Source: Neurospora intermedia (lineage: Eukaryota; Ascomycota; Sordariomycetes; Sordariales; Sordariaceae). Taken from it: DNA of 64,000 nt. Below the pieces are notes generated by a model. That model was not told where the DNA came from, made no database searches, and saw nothing but the letters and a program-made list of their open reading frames with translations. Below are positions 34,007 through 44,451 of the stretch, in pieces (position 1 is the first letter of the stretch; each line of letters opens with the position of its first letter). Both the position numbers and the translations under genes were made by a program. The stretch covers positions 496,001-560,000 of the forward strand of contig BTPP01000005.1 in assembly GCA_037102815.1 (NCBI GenBank). The letters run 5' to 3'.

Positions 34007-35266
34007 TTGTCTTGTTATCTTTGACGTTACTCTCCGATAGGATCGGACATAAGGTCGCCCAACGTCCGGTAGTCCCGAAAATAAGATCCTGATTGAACAC
34101 AGTCTTGGCTTTGCGATCCAAGGCCGACTAGGGGTACCCTAGGTAGGTATCAAGATGATCGATGTCCCTCTTGATCTCAGGGACTCAGACCAGCTCGGAG
34201 CATCTTAGGGGCGTCAAGCGGACCCACAGATGCCGGCACGGGCGACCGAAATGTCAGAGAACCCCCTGTTCCGCCGCATTTTCATTATTAATACAGGTTG
34301 TTTTTAGCAAGTCTTCTAGCAGACCCTAGAAGAACAGACCCCTTGCAACGCAGGCTTACCCATGCGTCGCGTGGCCGCCAGTGTCTCGGCAATTCAGCCA
34401 AGTGCCGTTACCGCCCTTATCCTTGCTCCTTCGACGACGTCACCTCATCGCGATCTGGCGGGCAGTTCGAGTTTTAATAACGACACGGACAACAGCAATG
34501 TTTTTTGTGCCCCTCAGCGCCACGTGCTGTGATGTTGCGGTTGCATCTGAAAAAAAAAAAGGGCCACTCCTTCAGATAGGTATCTGCCCGCGATACAGTA
34601 GCATCCGCGCTGTCCGGTGAAGAATGGCAGATCTTGACTTGGCGATTCAGATATCCGAGTTTCCGGAGACGAGGCCTTATCCCGTAGCGCCATTGGGCAC
34701 TGACTGGCTGTGATCGATAGGAAAGGGTCAAGACAGAGGGGTGAGGACGAAAATCGGAGGTTCGGGTTTCAGGCAGCGCCGCCTATCTCGAGGAAAAAAG
34801 ATGCCGACCGCGGAATTATCTATCAAGACTGAAACAACCTATCGCATTCAAAAGTTTCAAAACTTGTCAACACCGACAACAACAACCTCTTTACCGCTGT
34901 TTTCCCTCGGTACTCTAGCGTTCTGTTGCTTATCAAGCACAACGAAGCATGGAACAAGCGAAACTTTGCACAGGGTGGATCCCTGAAATTCCCTGCTTTC
35001 CGAGAGCTTCCCGCAACTGTGGGCCCCGATAAAAACTTCCAGCCAAAGTTCGATGAGGCAAAATCATGGATGCTGAGTGAAGATGAATCCATGCCGGTCC
35101 CGGAGGTGGATCTGAAGCCGGTTCCACGATCAAAGTCATATAAAGATGTGAAGGACCCCGAGGACTCTGGGCCATCTTTTGGAACCGCATCTTCATTCTG
35201 GTAACAACCAACTTACATCCATCTCTCTCTCTCTCAACCACAGCAGTTACAGCAACACCCGTCACA
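34007..35266. other. Intergenic region upstream of the alcohol dehydrogenase gene
   Basis: It contains the 3' flank of the F-box gene, an A-run near 34,550, a TATAAAG at 35,139-35,145 and a CT-repeat at about 35,222-35,236 just before the dehydrogenase start. A + strand frame ending at 35,204 has an ATG at 35,069 and could encode a 45-residue peptide (MLSEDESMPVPEVDL...). Support is too weak to call it. Confidence 0.5.
35139..35145 (+). promoter_or_regulatory. Possible TATA box of the alcohol dehydrogenase gene
   Basis: TATAAAG lies about 120 bp upstream of the ATG at 35267, with a CT-rich initiator-like tract between. The call rests on sequence and position only. Confidence 0.4.
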
Positions 35267-36434
35267 ATGTCTGGCACCGATTACAAGTTCGAAGGCTGGC
35301 TCGGCTTTGACAAGAGCTCTGCCCACGGCAACATGCAGTGGGGCGAGTTCGAGCCCAAGCCCTGGGAGGAGACCGATATCGATATCAAGATCGAGTGCTG
35401 CGGCGTCTGCGGTTCCGACATTCACACCTTGAGGAGCGGTTGGGTATGTTTGCCTGTGATCGAATCATAGTTTGGTAATTTCTTCTTGCTAACAATTTTA
35501 ATAGGGCCCTACCAACTACCCTTGCTGCGTTGGTCACGAGATTGTCGGTACCGTCGTTCGTGCTGGTTCCAAGGTTGAGGGCGGCATCAAGGTCGGCGAC
35601 CGTGTTGGTGTTGGTGCTCAGAGCGACGCCTGCCGCAACCGTACCGATAAGCACTGCAAGATCTGCGCCGACGGCAACTACAACTACTGCCGCGTCCACC
35701 ACGTTGGTACCTACAACGGTGTCTACATGAACGGCGGCAAGTCTTATGGCGGTTACGCTACCTACTCGCGTGTCCCCTCTTTCTTCGCCGTCAAGATTCC
35801 CGAGTCGATGCCCTCTTCTCACGCCGCCCCCATGCTTTGCGCCGGTGTCACCACCTACGCTCCCCTCAAGTTCCACGGTGTCGGCCCTGGCAAGCGCGTC
35901 GGTGTCATTGGTCTCGGTGGTCTCGGCCACTTTGGTGTGATGTGGGCCAAGGCCCTCGGCGCCGAGGAGGTCGTTGTCATCTCCCGCAGCTCCAGCAAGA
36001 AGGCGGATGCCATGGCCATGGGTGCTACCGGCTTCATCGCCACCGGCGAGGACCCCGAGTGGCTCAACAAGAACAGGTCGTCTCTCGACGTCATTCTCTG
36101 CACCGCCTCCTCCGCCGACATGCCCTTCAACGACTACCTCTTCCTTCTCGACCTTGACGGTGTCTTCATCCAGGTCGGCGCCCCCGACGATGACCTTCCC
36201 CGCATCAAGCAGATGGCCCTCATCTTCAACCGCATCAAGCTCACCGGTTCCCTCATCGGCTCTCCCGACGATATTCGTGAGATGTTCCAGCTCGCGGTTG
36301 ACAAGAACGTCCAGCCCTGGATCAGCGAGATCCCCATGAAGGAGGCCAACAAGGCCATCCTCGACTTCGAGGACGGCAAGCCCAGGTACCGTTTCGTCCT
36401 CAAGAACGAGGACTACACTCCTGTTCAGGCTTAG
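35267..36434 (+). CDS. Zinc-dependent medium-chain alcohol dehydrogenase (cinnamyl alcohol dehydrogenase/ADH6 type)
   Basis: Two exons, 35267-35443 and 35505-36434, with a 61-bp intron (GTATGT, GCTAAC branch, AATAG) give 368 residues, the usual length. Catalytic zinc ligands are Cys45 (CCGVCGSDIH), His70-Glu71 (VGHE) and Cys171 (MLCAGVTTY). Structural zinc ligands are Cys102, Cys110, Cys113 and Cys121. The Rossmann fold shows GLGGLG at about 195-200. SRSSSKK after the second beta strand has the small and basic residues of NADP(H)-preferring members. Expected role: cytosolic NADPH-dependent reduction of aliphatic or aromatic aldehydes, or the reverse oxidation. Codon use is strongly C-biased at third positions, typical of a well-expressed Neurospora-type gene. 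The protein ends FVLKNEDYTPVQA. Confidence 0.93.
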
Positions 36435-38615
36435 ATTTAGATTTCTTTTGGTCGCGGAACGTCTATACCCATGTGTAATGAAAAAGCGGTTTTTTGGTTC
36501 TACTACCTAATTCTTTCTTCTTGCTTGAGAAATTGGCATGTGATTTGTGATCTTTGTAGTTGTTCGGTTCGCATGCGGGAAGCGGCTGCTGTCAGCGTCA
36601 TCCCGTCCCCCCATGTGTCAATATGTTACACAACGTAACATGGTAACACCCGCGGTGGTTACACAACGGACTGAACCTGCATGTACGACACTTCAGGTTA
36701 CCTACAGGCCAGCATTAACCATTGAAGCGCGATGCAGGAAAGAGGCTATTGCCAACCGAAGCAAAAAGACGTCGACTATAACGGAAGGAAAGATTGGGGT
36801 CCAAATTGACCTTAACTACGTGTACCCGTCTGATGTGGATTGGATTGAATTATCAGACATCGTCGGACTTGAATTGAATCATCTAGAGGTATATATCCCC
36901 TCCCTGAAAGTTCATTAGAGCGGGACTTTACTAGGTACGCACTCATCGCAACTCGACCACCATTCCACCACATTTCGTACAAGAAGTTGGTATCACTGAG
37001 ATGACATTTGGAGGCTTTATACACTTTATTTATTTTTCCTCGTATTGGATGTGGCTCTCCTGTCATTTTTGTCTAAGTTCCGCAGACCCCTGTCATACGA
37101 ATCACGCTATATGACTAGCTGACTTTTAAGGGTTGACGATGTATATATTAAGGTAGTCTACGGTACTGAATTGGTCTTCCAATATACCGGCGTGTACTGT
37201 TTTTTTTCTACAAGTGACGTCTCAAAATCTCAAGATCTAGACGTATATGGCCAAAACGGGCGTTGAAGCGTCATGTGGAAAGAAAAAGGTACGATGTACC
37301 TTAATAGAACATAACTGACCGAAAATAAATCGGAGTGACAATTGAATTCCACTTGGAGCTCTTTCAAACAGCTCGGATCGGAAAGGATCGGACGCGCGGC
37401 CGGAACTTGATGCCCACCGCTGGATGTGTAGTATTTATTCCCGTCATAGCAAGCACCAACAACGGCCGCACCGATGACCCGCATCGCACCCCGCCTAGGA
37501 GAAGGCAAGGTCGTTGGTCAGTTCTATTTTTTGTGGACTTTTCTAAAAAGATTCAGTTCCCGCAGTTCAGTCCCGCTGCCGGATCTAAGTTTGTCCAACG
37601 GTCATACATCGCTCAAAGATAATCCGCCCCTGTCGAGGTCCGCGGAAGCATCCCCGGCCCCCCCTGACGGATTGGATCCCCCTGACGGATCAACCGAGGT
37701 TCCCTGTTACTCCACCATCCATCCATCCATCCCATTAGGAAGAGGAACCTGAACTTCCACTACCCACTAGACGTATAGTCTGGGTACCCACTACATACAT
37801 ACCGACTACATACCTACGATTAGTACGTGTACACTACTTACACTACTCCTTATCCTTCCAACTGCCATCATTCACTCGTTCGTTTGGATCCCTTGAATCG
37901 CGTCGATTCTTCATTCCCCTCTTTCAGTTTTCTCTCAACTTAGTCCGTGCCCCATTTTCCATTCGACTACATGTACCTACCATCACCCCCTTACAACTCC
38001 CCCCCTCCCTCCCTCGTCCAAGTTCCAGCTGTCGCAACTAATACACACCTACCATAGGTAGCTTGTCCACGGGCACCTCCCTTCTGCTCCTCGTCACCAC
38101 TGCAGTCTCTCTCGCCGACCCCCCTGGTTTCACCCCCGTCTCTCTCCTTGACATTCACAGTGACAATGACCATTCAACTTGGAGATCCACCGACGCCTCA
38201 CACCTACTTTCCAATCCTCAGTTCCACAATAACGGCATTTCGACACACCTTTATGCAAACTCATCTATGCAGAATCTTATGATGCCAATACGGATCTCGT
38301 TCCGTCTCGAGACAAGACAAGACAAGATAAGATAAGACAAGCGCGGCAACAAGTACTGGGCGGTGTGTTGATGAACTTCCTGAACTTCCTGGAGGCTGCG
38401 GCGCTGCGGTGAGGTGAGGTGAGTGGACAGGGTAGAGTAACTGAGAAGGTTGTAGAATGGAGCGAGCGAGTGAGGTGGATGGATGGTGATGTTGAGAGAT
38501 GGCGATGTTGGAGTGGGAGCAGGAGAGGTAAGTAGGAGGGGTAAGTAGGAGGGGCTGGGAAGTGGTCAATTGGAAAGTAAAGGTAAGTAAGTATATCAAA
38601 CCTTCCAAGCACATA

Positions 38616-38621
<6 letters not shown>

Positions 38622-38660
<39 letters not shown>
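38622..38660. repeat. Homopolymer run of 39 A
   Basis: Thirty-nine consecutive A on the + strand. It is not followed by gene structure or target-site duplication that would mark a retroposed copy. The preceding 200 bp do not look like a gene end. Confidence 0.95.
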
Positions 38661-38662
<2 letters not shown>

Positions 38663-39370
38663 AAGACAAAAAAAGAAAGGGAATGAAAGCCGCTGTCGAT
38701 GGCTTTTTAGGGGCCCCTCAGCTGTTCAAATAGGATGATAAAGTTGCAGTTCATCATCAACAGCCTAGCCGACCTACATCGATTCACTTCTCAGACTTGG
38801 CTTTGATGAGGATGCACTAGGAGACTCCATTTTTGGCACTAGCCATTTTGTGCTTGAGATGTCAAGGGGATGGGGTACTGGCAGTGGGCGAGCATGAACA
38901 GGAAGAAGGACGCTGAGGTACATAAATGTTTCTCTGAAACCCACGCCGGGTCAGACAATGGTTCTCTCTTTAATCAAGGCATGTCATGCCCGTCGCCCTC
39001 GCTCATCGCTCATCAAACTCGCCGTTGAGTAAGAAGAGTTGGAACTTTGAAGGGAAGAAAGTGAACCGACGGAAGGTGCTTCTCCAATGAGTGCCGTGGC
39101 TGCCGTTGCGGTCAAGGATGATGGAATATAATTTTCGAGTCATTAGACCAGTCGGACACTGGACTGCTCTCGTCCGTTTTCAGGATACCGTTCCAGAGAC
39201 CGTCAAAGTCATTCCTTGACAGCAGGAAGAAGAAAAGAAATGGCCACCGATTAAGCCCATTACAACACTGCAGACATTCCACATCATGACAAGCCAAGCA
39301 CCAGCCACAGGCCCGAGATGCATATGGTAGCGCACGGACAAGCACCTGGACGAATCCAACTCGTATAGTA

Positions 39371-39723
39371 CAGTAGAAACCCCTATTAATGCAACTAATG
39401 CCGGTAGCCCAGAATTTTTGCAAAAGGTAGGGTTTTGCAAAGGGGGGATCTGATGCACAGACCAGACATGGGTATCCTAGCCACTGGACGACCGCCGCAA
39501 GGCATTAAAAGTGGGTCTGATAGAGCAGCTTAACCCCCGGTATATAGGTATAAGTGTGCCCTGCCACCAAAATTCTACCCCTGTTATTGCAATTTTGGGC
39601 CGTCAGCTGTTGCAGTTGCACGTTGCAGTCTTATACACCAGAGGGAATGTGGGCAGTCGAAATCCTTTGCAAAAGGGGGGGATTTGCAAAAAGTAGTCTT
39701 TGTATCAACAGGGGTTTCTACTG
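39371..39723. mobile_element. Pogo/Tc1-type miniature inverted-repeat element, 353 bp, TA-flanked
   Basis: Both ends read CAGTAGAAACCCCT as inverted repeats (39371-39384 and 39710-39723), each directly flanked by TA (39369-39370 and 39724-39725), as expected for TA target duplication. Beyond the 14 perfect bases the arms stay similar to about 25 bp, and most differences are A/G transitions. An internal copy of the subterminal motif (ACCCCTGTTATTGCAA, 39577-39592) repeats the left-end motif at 39379-39394. TTGCAAA-G-run motifs recur near both ends. No transposase remains, so it is non-autonomous. TA target and CAG-starting termini suggest the pogo/Fot1 branch of Tc1/mariner. Confidence 0.75.
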
Positions 39724-40199
39724 TAACCGGCCCCTCCATGAATAGCCTCATCCGCCTTCCCGTCCCATCGGCCCCCTCCCTCCCCCACCGGCGGACCCCT
39801 CAATGTAGCAAAGTTGCAGTTACATCCGCCGGCACGCCACGAATTAATGCATCATCTAAACTTCATCGAGCACTCCAATGGTAAGCTGACCTCGTCGTGA
39901 TTGGCACGCTAGTACGCTCACCGGCCCGGGAACACGTCCCAACATGTAGGTACCAAGGCTTGGCGAGCTGGATGGAACATGGAGAGAATGGAGAGAGTTG
40001 CATGCACAGCTTCTTTAGCGAAGCGGAGAATGGGCAGATCGACGAGCATCGGATGCGGGGGAATCCAATGGGGCTGGATTCTGGACTCTAGATTCTGGAA
40101 GGAGTCTCTGGTTGGAGTTGGGCTGGAGCCTAAACGGGAAAGATCGAAATTTGGGTTGAGGAGCAAGGAAGAAAGGTTGGATACCATAAACTCAGAGCA

Positions 40200-40220
40200 T
40201 ATATCTCCTCCCCGGGAGGA
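40200..40220 (+). promoter_or_regulatory. Possible TATA element and adjoining palindrome of the BBE-type oxidase gene
   Basis: TATAT at 40200-40204 is followed at once by TCCTCCC-C-GGGAGGA (40206-40220), a perfect 7-bp inverted repeat around one base, about 75-90 bp upstream of the start codon. It could be a regulator binding site or a leader hairpin. Confidence 0.35.
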
Positions 40221-40292
40221 AGATTGGAACTGAGACCACGGCACTCCCCTTCGACCTCCCGTCCTTCGTTACTTCCTTCTCGGCCGGCCATC

Positions 40293-42298
40293 ATGATGTG
40301 GCAAACTTCCCTTGGAGCAGCTGCCACCGTGCTTGCCCTCCTCACTTCTCAAGTGGCCGGGCAAGAAGACATTCAGACAGAAGCCCAAACGGCCCAGATT
40401 GTATCGACCAAGGGAGTCATCCTCGACACCATTCTGGATTGGAATGACGCCGCGAGACTCGACCACACCACGTACAATGGCCAGAAGTACGGATGTAAAT
40501 GCTATCCCGGCCGTCCATGCTGGCCCTCTACCATCAAGTGGAACAGCCTGAACAGGACGGTCGACGGTACTCTTCGTGTCAACGTCCCTGCCGGCGCGGT
40601 CTGCCACAACACCTTCGACGGACCCTTTGGCACCATTCAGACCTACGATGAGGCAGCCTGCGCTGATGCCAAGGAGAACTTTGTCAACGAGCAGTGGACG
40701 TATGATACCCATGCATGATATCACACCTCCAGCTCTTGAACCGAACTGACAAAACATGAACTCCAGGGTCGAAAAACCGGCTGATGGCCTTTGGACCTAC
40801 TTCACCAACGACACCTGCCGTCCCACCTCGAACCCCTCCGACCCCTGCACGCTTGGAAGCTACGGCGTCTACGTGATCATGGCAACCAAAGCCTCTCACA
40901 TCCAAGCCGGAGTCAACTTTGCGCGCCAAAACAACCTCCGCCTAATCGTCCGCAACACGGGGCACGACTTCCTCGGCCGCTCCGTCGGCTACGGCTCCTT
41001 GATCATTAACACGCACAGCTTTCAATCCCTTAAGTGGACCGACAAGTACACCGGTCCCGGCTCCTACCGCGGTCCGGCCGTGACCATGGGCGCCGGTGTG
41101 CAAGGCGGCGACATTCTCAAGTCAGGCCACGCCTTGAACCCGCCCATGGCCCTCGTAACAGGCGAATGCGCCACCGTTGGTCTTTCCGGCGGGTTCATCC
41201 AAGGCGGCGGCCACGGCCCCTGGACGACTCTCAAGGGACTGGCCGTCGACAATGTGCTTAATTTTGAAGTGATCACCGCCTCGGGTCTGATCGTCAACGC
41301 CAACGAACGGCAAAACCCCGACCTCTTCTTTGCTTTAAGGGGCGGAGGCCCGGCATCGTATGGTGTCATCCTCTCCACCACCGTCAAGACTTTTCCCGAC
41401 TTGCCAGCCGCGGGCGCCACGTTGTACCTTAATGCCACGCATACGTCCGATAGCGAGGTCATTTGGGCAGGAACCAATATCTTTCACAAGTACGCCAACC
41501 ACTTTGTTGATAACGGGTTGTATGTCTACTTTGAGATCTTCCCTGGCCAGTTCCGCGTACGCCCATTCGTGGCTATTGGTAAGAACCAGTTCCAGCTCGA
41601 GAACATTCTTAGGCCCATGCTCGATGAGTTCGCTGCTGCCCGTGTCCCGTACGAGGCTGCATTCACGGAGTTCCCCACATTTTATGATCTCTATATCGAC
41701 CTCTTCGAAACTGAGAAAGCTGGCCAGACGGCGTTAACGGGCGGATGGATGTTCAACCACGATGATGTGGCCAACCACAATGACGAGATCATTACCGCTA
41801 TGAAGAACGTGGTCAGCCCGGCTGGAAGACCGGATTTGTTTGGCGGCATGGTTGGACATCTGTTCAACCCAGGCCATAATGTCCCCGTTTCGACATCGGC
41901 GGCTCATCCGGCGTGGAGGAACGCGACGGACTTTGTGATTGTTGTTTTGCCGAGCCCGGAGCATCCCAGCCTGGCGGTCAAGAAGGATTTGCAGGATGTT
42001 TTGACAAATAATATGGATGAAGGGTTCAGGAATGCGTCGAGGAGTGGGGCTACCTATGTTAATGAGGTGAGTTGTACTTTTTGCTTAGTATGAGATGAAA
42101 ATTTACTGACTGGTGAAGATAAAGGCCGACCCCTTCCAGCCTAATTGGCAGAGTCACTTCTGGGGCTCCAACTACCCTAGGCTTAAGCAGCTTCGCAAGA
42201 AGTGGGATCCTTTGGGTGTCTTTTATGCCGTGTCTACGCCCGGCACGGAAGACTGGGAGGAGATTGAGTTCAACACCAGGCTTTGCAAGAAGCTTTGA
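40293..42298 (+). CDS. Secreted FAD-linked oxidase, berberine-bridge-enzyme (BBE) type
   Basis: Three exons, 40293-40699, 40767-42066 and 42119-42298, give 628 residues. Junctions read WT-VEKPADG and YVNE-IKADPFQPNW. The N-terminus is a signal peptide (MMWQTSLGAAATVLALLTSQVAG). The PCMH-type FAD domain shows RNTGHDFLGRS with His202, and GECATVGLSGGFIQGGGHG with Cys270. These match the two residues that bind FAD covalently in bicovalent BBE-like enzymes. The C-terminal BBE segment with WQSHFWGSNYPRL and KWDPLGVFYA is present. Members oxidise alcohols, sugars or alkaloid-like amines with oxygen and are frequent in fungal secondary-metabolite clusters. Several N-glycosylation sequons fit secretion. 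It is convergent with the flavin monooxygenase gene 245 bp downstream. The in-frame ATG at 40296 is an equivalent start. Confidence 0.92.
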
Positions 42299-42543
42299 AA
42301 ATCGTGTTGATGTGCGTTTCATTATGCACTGATGTTATCTATGCTGTAATTTCAGTTAATGTGCATATACAAAAATTGAAATTCTCGAACAAAGACGGCA
42401 AAGTGGCCGTGATACAAAGACTCACCCTGTTTCCTAAGATTCCCTTCATATTACCCAAGCACTTTAACCGTCTAATATCCCACATCCATGACTTAACCCA
42501 ACCATGAATTGGATTCTTCCAGCAAACCACCTGAGCATCCCAC

Positions 42544-44451
42544 TTAATCAACCACCACATTCAGTCTTTTCTCGCCCTCCCTCCTCTCCTGTTCCCTCAC
42601 CTCCCCCTTATCAATCCCATACTTCTCAATCCACTCCCCCACCAACCCCCTATAATCCTCACTTCCATACGGACTAACCAGTTCTTTCCACATATTCTTC
42701 TTCCTCCTGACTTTTAATCCCAAATCAGCCACCAGCCAATCCCAATAAGGCAGCTGATCAAAGTTCAAGTCCGGGTACTGCCTCCCGTGTCCCAAGGGAG
42801 AGCGAAGTTGACACCATCGCTGGAACAAGGCGGTGTCCTTGTATACAACATCAGGTTGTTGAGAGACAGCGACTGAGAGTTTGTCGTGGAAGTAGGCGAG
42901 GGACCATAAGCATTGGAGCTCGATGCGGGGGATGTTGGTGATGTTGCTGTGCATGGAGAGGAAGACGATGCTGCGGGGGGTGGTGAGGGATGGAGGACCT
43001 GGAGGGGCGATGCCGCGGTGGAGACGCCAGGGGGTGTATCTTGATGTGTTGGAGTCTTGGGACTTGGGGGGACAGAGAACAGAGGTAGGTGTGGGTGTGG
43101 GTGTTGGTATGGATGGTGGTGGTGGAATGAGTTGGGGAAATCGCTTGGCTATGAGGTCATCTGCTTCCTTGTCGTAGGTCGCCCAGATGGCTTTTTCCTC
43201 GTCGGAGAGGGAGTCGGTCGTGGTAGGGATGCCGAGTTGGAAGTGTAGGTCGGGAGGAAAGAAGTCGACGGGTGGTTGGGGTGAGTATCCGGTTGCGCAG
43301 ATGAGGGCGTCGACGGTCAGGCTTGTAGTGTCATGATCATTATCGGCGAAGAAGTGGATGGTGTGTGGACTGAGATGAGATATGTCGGCGCGATGGACAG
43401 TCACTTGGCCACTGGTGACTAAGGCCTTGAAGTCCTGCTCGTAGTTGAGCGTCCCCGAGCTGGTCCCGTACCAAAAGGGACTATGTTCCGGTTCTAGCAC
43501 ACTAAAGTTCTTGTCCTCTTTTCCTGCTTCTCCTTCGCGGTAACGACAATCTCGGATGGTATCGGCGTGTAGGATCTTCCAGAAGCGTTTCGTTATGGCT
43601 CTTCCGACCTTGTTGGTATGCAAAAAGTCGCGGATCCAACTGATGGGTTTGCCGGAGTGGTCAGGAAGGACACAAGGAGACATGAAAGTGAACATCCGTC
43701 GAGTGACGAGCTTCTCGCGCCATGCTTTGAAGGGGCCGATTTTAGTGTGGGAGGGAAAGACCCATGAGGGACCACGGCCGGATTTGCGGATGATCCAGTC
43801 GACTTTGTGGCCGGTCGTGGCGGCGAGGTAGACGGTGTCGTAGGCGGATTTGGAGCCGCCAAGGACGGCGATGCGGTTGATGTGGGGGGTTTGGAGGACG
43901 TCTTGGTAGCGAGGGCCGAGGGCGGAGGAGTGCAAAACAGGTGCGTCGAAGGTTTCGCTGCCTTTGAGGGAGGGCATGTTGGGGACGCCGAGGATGCCGG
44001 TGGCCATGATGAGTTTTTTGGTTTCTAGTGTTGTGATTGTGGCTGGGTCGCTCAGTTCATGTACCTCTACCTTCCAGCAGCCGGCGTCACTTGTAGGGGC
44101 TACTTCTTGAATTATTTGATGAACTTGGACAGCTCGAGTGTTGAAGCGGATTCGTTTCATCAGATCGAAGTGGTGGGCGTATGCGGCCAGGTAGGCATGC
44201 ATTTCCTCGCCGGTGATGTGATGGCCTGGACGGCCGATGCCAACGTCTTTCATGGGAAAATCACTAAAGTCCATGGTAGGGTACAGATTGTTGGTTCGGA
44301 GGGTGGGATAGAGTCTCTCCTTGGACCAGACTCCTCCTACGGTCGAGTGGCTATCGAGGATGACGATGTTGCTGGTTGGATTGTGTTGGAGAAACGTTTT
44401 GGCGGCGCACAGGCCGCTAGGACCGGCGCCGATGATGAGGATATCGATCAT
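42544..44451 (-). CDS. Flavin-containing monooxygenase (FMO-like)
   Basis: This single-exon frame of 635 residues starts at the ATG at 44451. The FAD-binding GAGPSG is at 8-13, followed by an acidic strand end (NIVILDSHSTVGGVW). The NADPH-binding region is VLGGSKSAYDTVYL at about 202. LIMATG and LICATGYSPQPP are the ATG-type motifs that close the two Rossmann units. LKGSETFDAPVLHSS holds the FMO/BVMO-like linker with its conserved His. A proline/threonine-rich insert (PPPPSIPTPTPTPTS) interrupts the C-terminal part. Expected role: NADPH- and oxygen-dependent hydroxylation or oxidation of a small nucleophilic or aromatic metabolite. It lacks a signal peptide, so it is cytosolic. Its neighbours are a BBE-type oxidase and, across a divergent promoter, an MFS transporter. 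Confidence 0.88.
   Translation of the reverse strand: MIDILIIGAGPSGLCAAKTFLQHNPTSNIVILDSHSTVGGVWSKERLYPTLRTNNLYPTMDFSDFPMKDVGIGRPGHHITGEEMHAYLAAYAHHFDLMKRIRFNTRAVQVHQIIQEVAPTSDAGCWKVEVHELSDPATITTLETKKLIMATGILGVPNMPSLKGSETFDAPVLHSSALGPRYQDVLQTPHINRIAVLGGSKSAYDTVYLAATTGHKVDWIIRKSGRGPSWVFPSHTKIGPFKAWREKLVTRRMFTFMSPCVLPDHSGKPISWIRDFLHTNKVGRAITKRFWKILHADTIRDCRYREGEAGKEDKNFSVLEPEHSPFWYGTSSGTLNYEQDFKALVTSGQVTVHRADISHLSPHTIHFFADNDHDTTSLTVDALICATGYSPQPPVDFFPPDLHFQLGIPTTTDSLSDEEKAIWATYDKEADDLIAKRFPQLIPPPPSIPTPTPTPTSVLCPPKSQDSNTSRYTPWRLHRGIAPPGPPSLTTPRSIVFLSMHSNITNIPRIELQCLWSLAYFHDKLSVAVSQQPDVVYKDTALFQRWCQLRSPLGHGRQYPDLNFDQLPYWDWLVADLGLKVRRKKNMWKELVSPYGSEDYRGLVGEWIEKYGIDKGEVREQERREGEKRLNVVVD

Larger units (their letters stand above)
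36435..40292. other. Long intergenic region with a miniature transposon and a poly-A run
   Basis: About 3.9 kb without a supportable gene. It contains short GTAACA-type inverted motifs at 36,620-36,670, a repeated CCCCTGACGGAT near 37,660-37,690, GACAAGA-type short tandem repeats near 38,315-38,340, an A39 run (38,622-38,660) and the pogo-like miniature element (39,371-39,723). The promoter of the BBE-type oxidase gene lies at the end. Confidence 0.55.

Noticed and set aside
38600-38661. Poly-A run considered as the tail of a retroposed copy
   Set aside because: No element body, no target-site duplication and no gene-like sequence precedes it.
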